A stretch of 64,000 nt of DNA from Oerskovia flava (GCF_026163685.1 NZ_JAOXSR010000001.1:434001-498000), one strand, 5' to 3'; positions 35,839 to 45,996 are shown, numbered from the stretch's first letter. A program made the numbers and translations. The notes: generated by a model from the sequence alone, not told the origin.

Positions 35839-38800
35839 ATGATGTCGGGAAGATCGTTCAGGAAGGCCGTCGCGGCGGCCGTGACGGGCGCGATGGTCTG
35901 CGGCGGCCTCGTGCTGCTGCCCGCCTCCGCCCACGCCGCGTCCCCCGTGCAACCAGGGAACGAGGACGACGTCGGGCTCTACACCAACGGCGAGTCCGAC
36001 GTCATGGAGATCGGTGACCCCGCGTTCGTCAACGAGGCCGAGATCGCCGGGCTCCTCGAGCCCGACGTCCCGTTCACCGCCGACAGCATGCACGACGCGA
36101 TCTTCGACGCCGACCTCGCCGCCGGCGGGACCGACTACTACCTCGACCGGGTGCTCGGCGTGAGCGGCACGGCGGGCAACGGCGTGCTGCAGACCCGCGG
36201 CCGGACGTTGTACATGCGGGGCGGCAGCAACTGGGGGGTCATGGGCTTCGCGGGCAGCGCGTTCGCGGGCGGCCCCAACAACCTCGGGAACTTCTATACC
36301 GTCACGGTCCCGGGCGTGACCGTCAGCGAGGTCGGTGCGCAGCGGTTCAACGCGCCGAGCCATGCGTCGAGCCGCTACACGATCGGCCAGACGGGTGTGG
36401 TCGCGGACCTCAAGAAGCTCATCACCTACGACAACGTCGCCGTCACCGCCCTGACGTTCACGAACCCGGGCGGCGCCGACGCGACCTTCACGGTCCGGGC
36501 GGCCTCGCCGATCGCCACGACGTCGACCGACGCGGACGACGAGCTCACCGGGACGCGGACGCTGACCAGCGGGTCCAACAACGGGCTCGTCGACACCCCG
36601 TGGTCGGACGTGACCGTCGGGCTCAAGGCGGAGGGCTTCGAGCGCAGCGGCGCCGCCCTCGACCGGGAGATCACGGTGCCGGCGGGCGGCACGCTCGACC
36701 TGTCCGTCGTCGGCGTCCTGTACACCGACACCCTGACCGGGTCGCGGGACGCGTTCGAGGACTACGCGCAGATGGATCCGGACGAGGCGTTCCGGACCGG
36801 TGTCACCGAGTTCAACCGCCGGTGGGCGGCGGACATCCCGTACATCGACGTGCCGAGCGCGGCGATCGAGAAGGCGATCGTCTACCGGTGGTGGGGCGAG
36901 CGGTACAACAGCCTCGACGCCAACGAGCCGGGCTACGTGTACCAGTACCCCACGACGATCGAGGGTGTGAACCTCTACCAGAACTCGATCGCGCTCACGC
37001 AGCCGATGCACCTGCAGGACACCAAGTGGATCCGTACGCCGTACCTGCCCTACGGGCAGATCCTCAACATCGGTGAGCTCTCGGGATCCTCGGCGTTCCT
37101 CGACAGCCCAGGTCACACGAGCTGGAACAACCACTACTCCCAGTACCTCGGCACGGCAGGCCTCGAGGCCTACAACGTGCACGGTGGTGGCGCGGACCTC
37201 GCGGAGAAGTTCGCCCACTACTTCGAGTGGGACGGCAAGGGCCAGCTCGAGCACTACGACGGCAACGACGACAAGCTCATCGCGTACGACACGAACTACA
37301 TGCCGGGCAACGACTCGGACGCGATCACGTTCGGTTACCCGCGGGTGAACGCCGGGGCTCCTGGGGCGCGCACGATCGAGCGGCCCGAGTCGGCGTACGT
37401 CTGGGGGGCGTTCGACGCCGCACGCCAGCTCTACGAGATCGCCGGCGCCGAGCAGGCGAAGGTCGACGAGATGGGTGGTACGGCCGACGAGATCCGCGAC
37501 GCGATCCTCGACCGGCTGTGGAGCGAGGAGACGCGGATGTTCCTCGCAGGGACGTCCCACGGCGCGCGGTCGGGCGGGAGCCTGAACCCGTTGTCCGAGG
37601 CGGAGCGTGACCTCATCCCGGCCAAGGAGTCGAACCTCTACGACATCTACGCCGAGAACCTCATCCCGTTCGAGGACCACGAGCAGTACGTCGACGGGTA
37701 CCGGTTCCTGCGCTACGGGGACAACTTCCCGATCTTCCCGTTCTACACCGCCAACCAGTACGACCGCGCGAAGTACGGCATCGGGGGGTCCAACAACTTC
37801 TCGAACATCAACTTCACGGTCCAGTACCGCGGTGTGCGAGCCGGGCTGCGGCACTACGACCCCGAGCACACCTACGTCACGCCTGCGTACGCCTCGCGGC
37901 TGCTCGACTGGATGGCGTGGAGCATCTACCCCGGCGGAGACGTGCGGGTGCCCAACCAGGCCGAGTACTACTCGAACTGGAACCCGACCACGAAGACGTT
38001 CAACCGCAACAACCCGAACCACGTGATGCTCGGGAACATGAACTACATCTTCGTCGAGGACATGGGCGGCATCCAGCCACGCTCCGACGACAAGATCGAG
38101 CTCTGGCCCATCGACCTGGGCTACGAGCACTTCATGGTGAACAACCTGCGCTACCACGGCAGCGACATCACCATCGTGTGGGACCCGGACGGGTCGCGCT
38201 ACGACCTCGGCGCCGGGTACAGCCTGTTCGTCGACGGTGAGAAGAAGGCCACCGCGGACGAGCTGGGCCGCTTCGTCTACGACCCGACGTCGAACGAGGT
38301 CGTGGAGGCCGACGACGGGCTCGAGGTCTCGGTCGTGGCTTCGGCCGCGTCGGACTTCCGCACCGCCAAGGACACCCCGATCGAGGACGAGCGGGTCGTG
38401 TCCTACCTGCGGACGGCCGGTCTGGACCTCGACGAGGAGGCGACGAACCTCGCGGTGGGGGCCGAGCTCTCGTCGTCGGCCACGCAGGAGGGCGTTCGCC
38501 CCACCCCGTGGCGGAACTTCCACACGCCGGGGTGGAGCACGGGGTCCATGAACTACACCCCGGGTGCCATCAGCACGACCGAGCGCGCGGTGTCCCTCGA
38601 CGCGGTCACCGACGGCGTCACGGTGAACGAGCCCTACTGGGGCAACCACGGCACGACCGGCGACACGGGGTACGTCGAGCTGGACCTCGGCGAGGCGACC
38701 ACCCTCGACAACGTCAAGGTCTGGTTCGTCAGCGACCGCCAGGCCGGCGGGTACCGCGAGCCGCTGCGCTACTCGATCCAGGTCCCGGACGGTGACGGTG

Positions 38801-40554
38801 GGTGGACGTCGGTCCCCGACCAGTTCAAGGCGCCCAAGATCCCGGGCCCGAAGTTCAACGAGGCGCTCTTCGAGACGGTGACCACGGATCGGGTCCGGGT
38901 CGCGTTCACGAACGCACCGTCGTTCTTCACGGCGATCTCCGAGATTCAGGTGTTCGACTCCGGGCGTGACGTGCCCGAGGTCGTCAACGACCCGCCGACG
39001 GTCTCGATCTCGGTCGACACGTCCGCCGACGGCAACCTCTCGACGCGGCTCGTCGCCACGGTGAGCGACGACGGCATCCCCGAGGACGGCGAGCTCACGT
39101 ACGGCTGGGAGGTCGTCTCGGCGCCCGAGGGTGCCGGCGTGATCTTCGGCGACGCGAGCAGCCTGACGACGTCCGTCACGGGGACCGTGGCGGGGGACTA
39201 CGTCTTCCGGCTCACCGCGTCGGACGGTGAGCTGACGACCGAGCGGGAGGTCGAGGTCACCCTCGCCGAGAAGGCCATGTCCGCGGAGTTCGGTGCGGCG
39301 GCGACGATCACGACGAGCGGTTCTGCCTCCTGGGAGAACGCGAACCGGGTCAACGAAGCGACGACCCCGGCCAGCTCCGCACCGGGTGCTGGCAACGGCT
39401 GGGGCACGTGGGGCCAGCCGAACAACGGGACGAGCGCCGCGAACGCGGCGTGGATCCGGTACGCCTGGGGCTCGCCGGTGCTGGTCGCGTCGACCGAGAT
39501 CTACTGGTACGACGACAACGGCGGCACGCGGATGCCACGGGCCGACACCTACGTCGTCGAGCACTCCGCCGACGGAACGAGCTGGACACCGGTGACCCTC
39601 GCCGAGGGCTCGACGTACGCCGGGGCGCTGACCCGTAACGCGTACAACCGGATCGATTTCGAGCCGGTCGAGGCCCAGTACCTGCGGATCCGGATCACGG
39701 GTGTGCAGGGGAGCGGAGCGGGGACAGGGGTCCTGCGCTGGCGGGTGAACGGGGACACGGTCGAGTCGGTCGCGAGCCCCGTCATCATGCGGACCGTGAC
39801 GGGCCAGGTGCCGACGCTGCCCGAGCAGCTCGATGTCGTCTTCTCGACCGGGACGCGCGGTGCGCTGGACTTCACCTGGCAGGTGATCACGCCGGCCATG
39901 GTGGCCGAGACCAACGTGGAGCCGTTCGTCGTGTACGGCACGAACACCACGTACGGTCTGATCGCCGAGGCGCAGGTGTACGTCCGCCCCGAGGACTCGC
40001 CGGGAGGAATCTCCATCCAGGGTGCCGAGCAGTTCGAGCGGACCGTCGAGGTCGGTGAGCTGCCGCACCTGCCGACGAAGGTCCTCGTGTCGTACAACGA
40101 CGGGTCGCGCGACAACCAGGCGATCGGGGTGGACTGGGACTTCGACGAAGCCCTCGTCGAGACACCGGGCGTCTACACGGTGACGGGTGACCTCGTCCTG
40201 CCCGACTACGTCGGGACGGCGGGGACGACCACGACCACGCTCCGGCTGACGGTCGGGGACGGTGCACCAGATGGCCCGGCGGTCACCGTCACGGCCGACA
40301 CGCGGTGCGTCGCCGGTAAGGCGTTCGTGGCGGTCCGTGCCGTGAACGACGACGAGGTGCCGCTCACGGTGCGGCTCGACACGGAGTTCGGCACAAAGAC
40401 CGTCAACGGGGTGGCGCCGGGCAAGAGCGCGTACCAGTCGTTCGCGGTCCGGGCGGCGGCGGTCTCCGCCGGCGAAGCGACCGTGACCGTCACCGATGCC
40501 GAGGGGAGGTCGACCACCGCGACGTCCGCGTTCGACGCGCTGACCTGCGGCTGA
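35839..40554 (+). CDS. Large secreted six-hairpin glycoside hydrolase with CBMs and Cys-Gly C-terminal domain
   Basis: A 1571-residue secreted protein. A signal peptide (cleavage near AHA, residue 33) is followed by a beta-sandwich (about 60-310) and an (alpha/alpha)6-type catalytic region (about 320-830) resembling MGH1/GH63-like hydrolases, with YRWWGERYNSLD, TSWNNHYSQYLG and NFTVQYRGVRAGL. Then come an F5/8-type carbohydrate-binding module (868-1044), a PKD/Ig-like domain (1048-1143), a second such module (1146-1307), two bacterial Ig-like repeats (1308-1475) and the shared C-terminal domain (1481-1571). The exact GH family and substrate are not clear from sequence; arabinose-rich cell-wall glycans are likely from context. 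Two adjacent ATGs (35839, 35842) follow GAGAGGA. A strong terminator follows. Confidence 0.8.
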   Translation: MMSGRSFRKAVAAAVTGAMVCGGLVLLPASAHAASPVQPGNEDDVGLYTNGESDVMEIGDPAFVNEAEIAGLLEPDVPFTADSMHDAIFDADLAAGGTDYYLDRVLGVSGTAGNGVLQTRGRTLYMRGGSNWGVMGFAGSAFAGGPNNLGNFYTVTVPGVTVSEVGAQRFNAPSHASSRYTIGQTGVVADLKKLITYDNVAVTALTFTNPGGADATFTVRAASPIATTSTDADDELTGTRTLTSGSNNGLVDTPWSDVTVGLKAEGFERSGAALDREITVPAGGTLDLSVVGVLYTDTLTGSRDAFEDYAQMDPDEAFRTGVTEFNRRWAADIPYIDVPSAAIEKAIVYRWWGERYNSLDANEPGYVYQYPTTIEGVNLYQNSIALTQPMHLQDTKWIRTPYLPYGQILNIGELSGSSAFLDSPGHTSWNNHYSQYLGTAGLEAYNVHGGGADLAEKFAHYFEWDGKGQLEHYDGNDDKLIAYDTNYMPGNDSDAITFGYPRVNAGAPGARTIERPESAYVWGAFDAARQLYEIAGAEQAKVDEMGGTADEIRDAILDRLWSEETRMFLAGTSHGARSGGSLNPLSEAERDLIPAKESNLYDIYAENLIPFEDHEQYVDGYRFLRYGDNFPIFPFYTANQYDRAKYGIGGSNNFSNINFTVQYRGVRAGLRHYDPEHTYVTPAYASRLLDWMAWSIYPGGDVRVPNQAEYYSNWNPTTKTFNRNNPNHVMLGNMNYIFVEDMGGIQPRSDDKIELWPIDLGYEHFMVNNLRYHGSDITIVWDPDGSRYDLGAGYSLFVDGEKKATADELGRFVYDPTSNEVVEADDGLEVSVVASAASDFRTAKDTPIEDERVVSYLRTAGLDLDEEATNLAVGAELSSSATQEGVRPTPWRNFHTPGWSTGSMNYTPGAISTTERAVSLDAVTDGVTVNEPYWGNHGTTGDTGYVELDLGEATTLDNVKVWFVSDRQAGGYREPLRYSIQVPDGDGGWTSVPDQFKAPKIPGPKFNEALFETVTTDRVRVAFTNAPSFFTAISEIQVFDSGRDVPEVVNDPPTVSISVDTSADGNLSTRLVATVSDDGIPEDGELTYGWEVVSAPEGAGVIFGDASSLTTSVTGTVAGDYVFRLTASDGELTTEREVEVTLAEKAMSAEFGAAATITTSGSASWENANRVNEATTPASSAPGAGNGWGTWGQPNNGTSAANAAWIRYAWGSPVLVASTEIYWYDDNGGTRMPRADTYVVEHSADGTSWTPVTLAEGSTYAGALTRNAYNRIDFEPVEAQYLRIRITGVQGSGAGTGVLRWRVNGDTVESVASPVIMRTVTGQVPTLPEQLDVVFSTGTRGALDFTWQVITPAMVAETNVEPFVVYGTNTTYGLIAEAQVYVRPEDSPGGISIQGAEQFERTVEVGELPHLPTKVLVSYNDGSRDNQAIGVDWDFDEALVETPGVYTVTGDLVLPDYVGTAGTTTTTLRLTVGDGAPDGPAVTVTADTRCVAGKAFVAVRAVNDDEVPLTVRLDTEFGTKTVNGVAPGKSAYQSFAVRAAAVSAGEATVTVTDAEGRSTTATSAFDALTCG

Positions 40555-40577
40555 GTCGCGCTGACCGGCCACTCGGG

Positions 40578-40615
40578 CCGGGTGGGGCGGGGTCAGGAGC
40601 CCCCGCCCCACCCGG
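40578..40615 (+). terminator. Terminator of the large hydrolase gene
   Basis: A perfect 15-bp GC stem (40578-40592 with 40601-40615) with an 8-nt loop, followed by CTCTTG, 23 nt after the stop. Confidence 0.8.
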
Positions 40616-40895
40616 CTCTTGCCGTTGCGCGGACCGTAATACTTCAGGTGGTAGGTTTTCGCAACTCGGATTTCTGGATAGCAACTTTCGTCTTGGCATC
40701 GGCAGAAGTGGCCGGTATGGTCGCTCGAGTGACGTGGGCAACAATCCCCGTGTCGCGCGTGAGCGCTCGTCGACGAGCGCTGACGGCTCCGTCCGGGACC
40801 ACCGATCTGCGAACAGCGCGGTAGCCGATGTCGGTGCCAGGTGTTGTCGCCGATCGAGGGCCTCCGGCTCCTCGATATACGTCAAGGAGGACGTT
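40616..40895. other. Upstream region of the dehydrogenase fusion gene
   Basis: A relative AT-rich patch at 40637-40700 is the likely promoter zone. GGTTTTC (40654-40660) and TTTCTGG (40671-40677) weakly resemble the halves of sites A to C but without the conserved spacing. AAGGAGG at 40884-40890 is a full Shine-Dalgarno for the GTG at 40896. No gene was seen. Confidence 0.4.
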
Positions 40896-43800
40896 GTGCA
40901 CAGACCTATCCCGGGCCGCCGCTGGCTGACCCGCGGTGCCGCCGCAGCGCTGTCTGTTGCGGTACTGGTACCACTGACGATCAGCGGGGCGAGCGCCCAC
41001 CCCGGACACGACGACGCGACCATCGACCCACCGGCTGCCGCGGACGCGGCGGCGCTGGACTGGAACGAGTACGAGAAGAACCTGCTCACCAAGAACACGG
41101 GCGAGCCGATCGACCTGGCCGTGCTGCCCGACTCGCGGGTGCTGCACACGGCCCGTGACGGCGTCGTGCGCCTCACGGACTCGGCAACCGGTCGGACCAC
41201 CGAGGTCGCCGAGCTCGACGTCTACGCGAACTCCGAGGACGGGCTCCAGGGCATCTCCCTCGACCCGGACTTCGCGGAGAACGGCTACGTCTACATGGTC
41301 TACTCCCCTCGGGTGATGGACGGGACCTCGCCCGACGGGGTGGAGTACCCCGAGACGACGCCGCAGGGTAGTGCTCCGAACTCGCTGCCCGCTGGTGAGG
41401 ACGAGAGCTACTGGAACCAGTGGCTGGGGTACAACCAGCTCTCGCGGTTCACCTGGGACGAAGGGTCCAGCACGATCGACCTGGCCACCGAGCGGGAGAT
41501 CATCAAGGTCCCGGCCCAGCGAGGCCAGTGCTGCCACGTGGGCGCCGACATCGCGTGGGACGCCGACGGCAACATGTTCCTGTCCACCGGGGACAACACA
41601 CCGGCCGGTACCCCGGGCGCCAACGGCTACACGCCGATCAACAACGCCCCCGGCATGAACCCGGGCTTCGACGCCCGCCGAGGGGCCGGCAACACCAACG
41701 ACCTGCGCGGGAAGATCCTGCGGATCAACCCGATCGAGGACATCGCCGCGGACACCGAGCCCGGCCCCGGCAGCACCTACACGATCCCCGAAGGGAACCT
41801 CTTCGACGGCACGGACGCCGACCCGGAGCTGGTGCGCGAGGAGATCTACGTGATGGGTCTGCGCAACCCGTTCCGGATCGACTACGACGTCGAGTCCGGC
41901 TCCCTGTTCTGGGGCGACTACGGTCCTGACGCCGGTGCGGCGAACCCCGATCGTGGCCCGATGGGGTACGTCGAGTGGCAGTTGACGACCGAGCCGATGA
42001 ACGGCGGCTGGCCGTACTGCCACGGCCCGAACGAGGCCTACAACGAGTGGGACTTCGAGGCCGGGACGCCGGGAGAGTTCTTCGACTGCGACGCGCTGGT
42101 GAACACCTCCACCTGGAACACCGGTCTCGACGACCTCCCGCCGTCGATCGCGCCGCAGGTCTACTACGGCGACAACCCCGGCGACCAGCCCGAGCTGCTC
42201 GACCCGCTGGTCGAGTGGGGCGGCGGCGGTCAGGCGCCGATGGGCGGCCCGATCTACCGCTACGACGAGAGCCTCGAGTCGGACATCAAGTTCCCGGAGC
42301 ACTGGGACGGCAAGCCGCTCATGGCCGAGTTCTCGCAGGACTACGTGGCCGCGTTCACCCTTGACGAGCTCTCGTCCGACGGTGAGGTCACCGAGGTCAC
42401 CAACTTCCTGCCGAACGAGCACCTCGAGTCGGTCGGCCAGCCCATCTGGGACAACGTCATGGACATGGAGTTCGGTCCGGACGGCGCGCTCTACGTCCTC
42501 GAGTACGGCGACGGCTTCTTCCGCCAGAACCCCGACGCCGGGCTGTACCGGATCGGCTACGGCGCGGACAACCTGACCCCGCAGGCCTTCATCTCGGCCG
42601 ACCCGATCTCGGGCAGTGACGCACCGCTCGAGGTGACGTTCGACGCCTCGGCCTCTCGTGACGCGGAGAGCCCGAGCGAGGAACTCACGTACGAGTGGGA
42701 CTTCGACGCCGACGGTGAGTACGACGCCGAGGGCGTGTCCGTCACGCACACGTTCACCGAGCGGGGCCAGTTCAACGTGCAGCTGCGCGTCACCGACCCC
42801 GAGGGCAACTTCGGGCTCGCGATCCAGCAGATCACGGTCGGCAACACCGCGCCCGAGATCACGCTCGACGTCCCGGACGGCGCCATCTTCAACTGGGGCG
42901 ACGCCGTCTCGTACACGGTCTCGGTGAACGACGCCGAGGACGGGGACGACCCGACGTGCCGCAACATCCAGTACACGTTCGGTCTCGGGCACAACGAGCA
43001 CGCGCACCCTGAGGTGAGCGGTCGAGCGGCGGACACCGAGGCTGGTTGCGGGTTCACCATCCAGACGAGCGAGGATGCCGTCGAGCACGGTGAGGGCGAG
43101 AAGATCTTCGGCACCCTCGTCGTGCGGTACACCGACCAGGCGCAGGGCGACGTGCCCGCGACGACCGGTGAGGTCACGAACATCCTCAAGCCCGAGGTGC
43201 AGCAGGCGGAGTGGTATGACGCCGCCGAGGGCATCGAGGTCGTGGACGGTGCGGACGCCAGCGCCGGGTCCTACGTGACCTCGCTCGACGAGGGCGACTC
43301 GTTCACCTTCCGTCCGATGAGCTTCGTGCACGCCCCCACCGGGGACACCATCGACCAGGTCACCGTCCGCGGGAGCGGTGAGGGCACGGTCACGCTGGGG
43401 TGGGCGGACGAGGACGGTGCGGCCGGTGAGCCGCTCGCCCAGTTCGAGTTCACCGGCGAGGACGGCTGGCGGGACGTCGCGCAGACGCTGACCAGCGTGC
43501 CCGAGGGTTCGGGCTCCGTCGTCGTGACGAGCACCGGTGGGGTCGACGTCGACGCCCTCACCTTCGCCGTCGGCGACGGTGAGGGCGAGCCGCTCACGGT
43601 TCCGGTCGAGCAGGTGTCGATCCAGATGTTCTCGTTGATCCCGTGGGTGAACGAGGTGGGTCTGGAGGCGGTGCTGGAGCGTCTGGGTGAGATCGGGTTC
43701 GAGAACATCGAGCCGTTCGGTGGGAACTTCGGTGGGTACACCGCGCAGGAGTTCCGTGAGCTGGCGGACTCGTACGGTCTGAACGTGCCGTCGTCGCACT

Positions 43801-44669
43801 ACAACGTGAACGAGGGGACGTTCGACGAGACGTTGGACTACGTCTCGACGCTGGGCCAGGAGTACGTGGGCTCGGGCGGGTTCCCGCAGCCGGGGATCGG
43901 TTCGTACGAGAACACGTTGGCGACGGCCGAGGCGATGAACCGTCTGGGTGAGCGGACCGTGGACGCGGGGCTGGAGAAGTTCTTCGGCCACAACCACGAC
44001 CAGGAGTTCACGACGACGTACGAGCACGACGGTGAGGAGCTCTCCGCGTGGGAGATCCTCGTCGCGGAGACCGACCCGGAGTTCGTGACGTTCCAGCTGG
44101 ACGTGGCGTGGGCGGCTCATGCGGGTGTCGACGTCCCGGCGCTGATCGAGCAGTACGGCGACCGGATCGAGCTGCTGCACGTCAAGGACGCGATCGGTCT
44201 GGCTGGTGAGGGTCGTCCGACCTTCACCAACCTGGGTGAGGGCGACATGCCGCTGCAGGAGATCCTCGCCGCGGGTCAGGAGGCAGGCGTCGCGTACTAC
44301 GTGATGGAGTACGACCTGGCCCCGGCGGGCGAGGAGTTCGCCGTGACCGGGTTCGAGTACCTCACAGGGCTGCCGGCCGGAGAGCCGGACGTGGCCGTCG
44401 AGGTGACCGTCCAGACGCGGTGCCTCGCCGGCGGTGCGTACGTCGCGGTCCGCGCCCTCAACGAGGACACGGTCCCGCTCACCATCACGCTCGACACGCC
44501 GTACGGCAGCAAGACGGTCGAGAACGTGGCCCCGGGCAAGAACGCCTTCCAGACGTTCAACGCGCGGGCCGACGAGGTCGACGCCGGCACGGCGACCGTC
44601 ACCACGACCGACGCCGAGGGGAGGACGGCCACGGTCGAGTCCGGGTACGCCGCTCTGAGCTGCGGCTGA
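40896..44669 (+). CDS. Secreted PQQ-type sugar dehydrogenase / PKD / CBM / TIM-barrel isomerase-like fusion
   Basis: A 1257-residue multidomain protein. A signal peptide (cleavage near ASA, residue 34) precedes a glucose/sorbosone-dehydrogenase beta-propeller (about 50-555; YMVYSPR, CCHVGADIAWDADGNMFLS, MGLRNPFRIDYD), which in the family oxidises sugars with PQQ. A PKD domain (561-650), an Ig-like region (650-767) and a CBM6-like module (768-893) follow. Next is a xylose-isomerase-like TIM barrel (904-1160; GFENIEPFGG, FQLDVAWAAHAGVD, IELLHVKD), of the sugar-phosphate isomerase/epimerase superfamily. Last is the shared Cys-Gly C-terminal domain (1167-1257). The GTG start has a perfect AAGGAGG 5 nt upstream. 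Codon use in the TIM segment leans to CTG/GGT/CGT more than its surroundings. Confidence 0.85.
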   Translation: MHRPIPGRRWLTRGAAAALSVAVLVPLTISGASAHPGHDDATIDPPAAADAAALDWNEYEKNLLTKNTGEPIDLAVLPDSRVLHTARDGVVRLTDSATGRTTEVAELDVYANSEDGLQGISLDPDFAENGYVYMVYSPRVMDGTSPDGVEYPETTPQGSAPNSLPAGEDESYWNQWLGYNQLSRFTWDEGSSTIDLATEREIIKVPAQRGQCCHVGADIAWDADGNMFLSTGDNTPAGTPGANGYTPINNAPGMNPGFDARRGAGNTNDLRGKILRINPIEDIAADTEPGPGSTYTIPEGNLFDGTDADPELVREEIYVMGLRNPFRIDYDVESGSLFWGDYGPDAGAANPDRGPMGYVEWQLTTEPMNGGWPYCHGPNEAYNEWDFEAGTPGEFFDCDALVNTSTWNTGLDDLPPSIAPQVYYGDNPGDQPELLDPLVEWGGGGQAPMGGPIYRYDESLESDIKFPEHWDGKPLMAEFSQDYVAAFTLDELSSDGEVTEVTNFLPNEHLESVGQPIWDNVMDMEFGPDGALYVLEYGDGFFRQNPDAGLYRIGYGADNLTPQAFISADPISGSDAPLEVTFDASASRDAESPSEELTYEWDFDADGEYDAEGVSVTHTFTERGQFNVQLRVTDPEGNFGLAIQQITVGNTAPEITLDVPDGAIFNWGDAVSYTVSVNDAEDGDDPTCRNIQYTFGLGHNEHAHPEVSGRAADTEAGCGFTIQTSEDAVEHGEGEKIFGTLVVRYTDQAQGDVPATTGEVTNILKPEVQQAEWYDAAEGIEVVDGADASAGSYVTSLDEGDSFTFRPMSFVHAPTGDTIDQVTVRGSGEGTVTLGWADEDGAAGEPLAQFEFTGEDGWRDVAQTLTSVPEGSGSVVVTSTGGVDVDALTFAVGDGEGEPLTVPVEQVSIQMFSLIPWVNEVGLEAVLERLGEIGFENIEPFGGNFGGYTAQEFRELADSYGLNVPSSHYNVNEGTFDETLDYVSTLGQEYVGSGGFPQPGIGSYENTLATAEAMNRLGERTVDAGLEKFFGHNHDQEFTTTYEHDGEELSAWEILVAETDPEFVTFQLDVAWAAHAGVDVPALIEQYGDRIELLHVKDAIGLAGEGRPTFTNLGEGDMPLQEILAAGQEAGVAYYVMEYDLAPAGEEFAVTGFEYLTGLPAGEPDVAVEVTVQTRCLAGGAYVAVRALNEDTVPLTITLDTPYGSKTVENVAPGKNAFQTFNARADEVDAGTATVTTTDAEGRTATVESGYAALSCG

Positions 44670-44675
44670 CGCCAC

Positions 44676-44712
44676 GACGGGTGAGGCGGGGTCCGACCCC
44701 GCCTCGCCCGTC
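44676..44712 (+). terminator. Terminator hairpin 1 after the fusion gene
   Basis: A 17-bp stem (44676-44692 with 44696-44712, one G-T pair) and a 3-nt loop begin 7 nt after the stop. Confidence 0.8.
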
Positions 44713-44718
44713 CCGGAA

Positions 44719-44759
44719 GGTGTGCCCGCCGCGGTCCTCACGACCGCGGCGGGCACACC
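44719..44759. terminator. Terminator hairpin 2, convergent position
   Basis: A perfect 18-bp stem (44719-44736 with 44742-44759) with a 5-nt loop, 7 nt after the first hairpin. It can also end the disA transcript arriving from the other side. Confidence 0.8.
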
Positions 44760-44844
44760 GCTGTCCGGGGTAGTGCGGGCGCGCCAGGGCTGAGCAGGGC
44801 AGACCGGTCAGGTCAGCGCAAACCTGGTCAGGGCCGGGTGAGGA

Positions 44845-45930
44845 TCAGACGTAGCGCTCGAGGATGCTCGACTCGGCGAGGCGCGACAGGCCCTCGCGCA
44901 CCGCGCGGGCCCGCTGCTCGCCGACGCCGTCGACCGCCATGAGGTCGTCGATGCTCGCCGCGAGCAACTTCTGCAGGCCGCCGAAGTGCGCGACGAGCCG
45001 GTCGATGATGGCGCCCGGCAGGCGGGGAACCTTCGAGAGCAGCCGGTAGCCGTGGGGCGCGACGGCGGCGTCGAGCGCGTCGCCGCCACCTGGGAGCTCG
45101 AGGACTCGGCCGATCTGCCCCAGGTCGAGCAGCTGCGTCGAGTCCAGTGAGGACAGCGCGCGCTGCACGTCCGCCAGCGACCTCTCCTTGCGGGCGAGCT
45201 CGACGTAGTCGCGGATGACGAACTCGCGGTCCGAGCCGATGCCGCCGATGAGCTCGTCCAGCTGCAGGGCGAGCAAACGCCCGTCGGTGCCGAGCTCGAT
45301 GACGTAGCCCGCGATCTCCTCGGAGATGCGGCCGACCATCTCGAGCCGCTGGACCACGGCGCACACGTCGCGCACCGTCACGAGGTCCTCGATCTCGAGG
45401 GCGGACAGGGTTCCGCTCACCTCGTCGAGGCGGGCGCGGTAGCGCTCGAGCGTGGCCAGGGCCTGGTTGGCGCGCGAGAGGATCGTGTCGGAGTCCTCCA
45501 GCACGTAGCGCTGACCGCCGACGTAGATCCCGACGATCCGCATGGACGCGCTCACCGAGACGACCGGGTAGCCGGACTGCTTGGCGACCCGCTCAGCGGT
45601 GCGGTGGCGGGTGCCGGACTCGGTCGTCTCGATCGTGGGGTCGGGCAGCAGCTGGACCGCCGCGCGCAGGATCCGGTTGGCGTCGCGGTCGAGGACGACG
45701 GCGCCGTCCATCTTGGACAGCTCGCGCAGCCGGGTCGCGGAGAAGCCCACGTCGAGGACGAACCCACCCGAGCACATGGCCTCGACGGTCTTGTCCAGGC
45801 CGAGGACGATCAGGGCACCCGTCCGCCCGCGCAGGATGCGTTCCAGGCCGTCGCGGAGCTCGGTCCCGGGAGCGACGGCCGCAAGGGTCTCCCGGAGCAG
45901 GTCGTCCAGGTGCGCGGGGGAGTTTGCCAC
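44845..45930 (-). CDS. disA: DNA integrity scanning diadenylate cyclase DisA
   Basis: Makes the second messenger c-di-AMP from two ATP while scanning DNA for branched structures. The 361-residue length is typical. The DAC domain shows the DGA motif (75-77) and RHR motif (108-110), then a linker helix domain and a C-terminal HhH DNA-binding domain ([31 protein letters not shown]). The GTG start at 45930 has TAAGAT (45943-45938) 7 nt upstream and no Shine-Dalgarno, so it is probably leaderless. It is downstream of radA on the same strand with its own promoter. Confidence 0.97.
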   Translation of the reverse strand: MANSPAHLDDLLRETLAAVAPGTELRDGLERILRGRTGALIVLGLDKTVEAMCSGGFVLDVGFSATRLRELSKMDGAVVLDRDANRILRAAVQLLPDPTIETTESGTRHRTAERVAKQSGYPVVSVSASMRIVGIYVGGQRYVLEDSDTILSRANQALATLERYRARLDEVSGTLSALEIEDLVTVRDVCAVVQRLEMVGRISEEIAGYVIELGTDGRLLALQLDELIGGIGSDREFVIRDYVELARKERSLADVQRALSSLDSTQLLDLGQIGRVLELPGGGDALDAAVAPHGYRLLSKVPRLPGAIIDRLVAHFGGLQKLLAASIDDLMAVDGVGEQRARAVREGLSRLAESSILERYV

Positions 45931-45996
45931 GGGCAGAATCTTACGCTGCCGACGCTGTCACGCCGCGGTGGAGCGCCCGGACCTGGCAAGATCTGG

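Noticed and set aside
35650-40611. 1653-codon open frame on the minus strand opposite the large hydrolase
   Set aside because: High-GC antisense shadow: Arg/Val/Gly/His/Asp-rich translation without domain logic, whereas the plus strand has a signal peptide and clear domains.
40896-44669. Assembly chimera producing the dehydrogenase-isomerase fusion
   Set aside because: The frame is open through all domains, has one signal peptide and one terminal domain, and the linkers look natural. A chimera cannot be excluded without reads but is not needed.
40644-44756. 1370-codon minus-strand open frame opposite the dehydrogenase fusion
   Set aside because: Same shadow effect, low-complexity Val/Arg/Asp/Leu translation, and it would cross the terminators at both ends.
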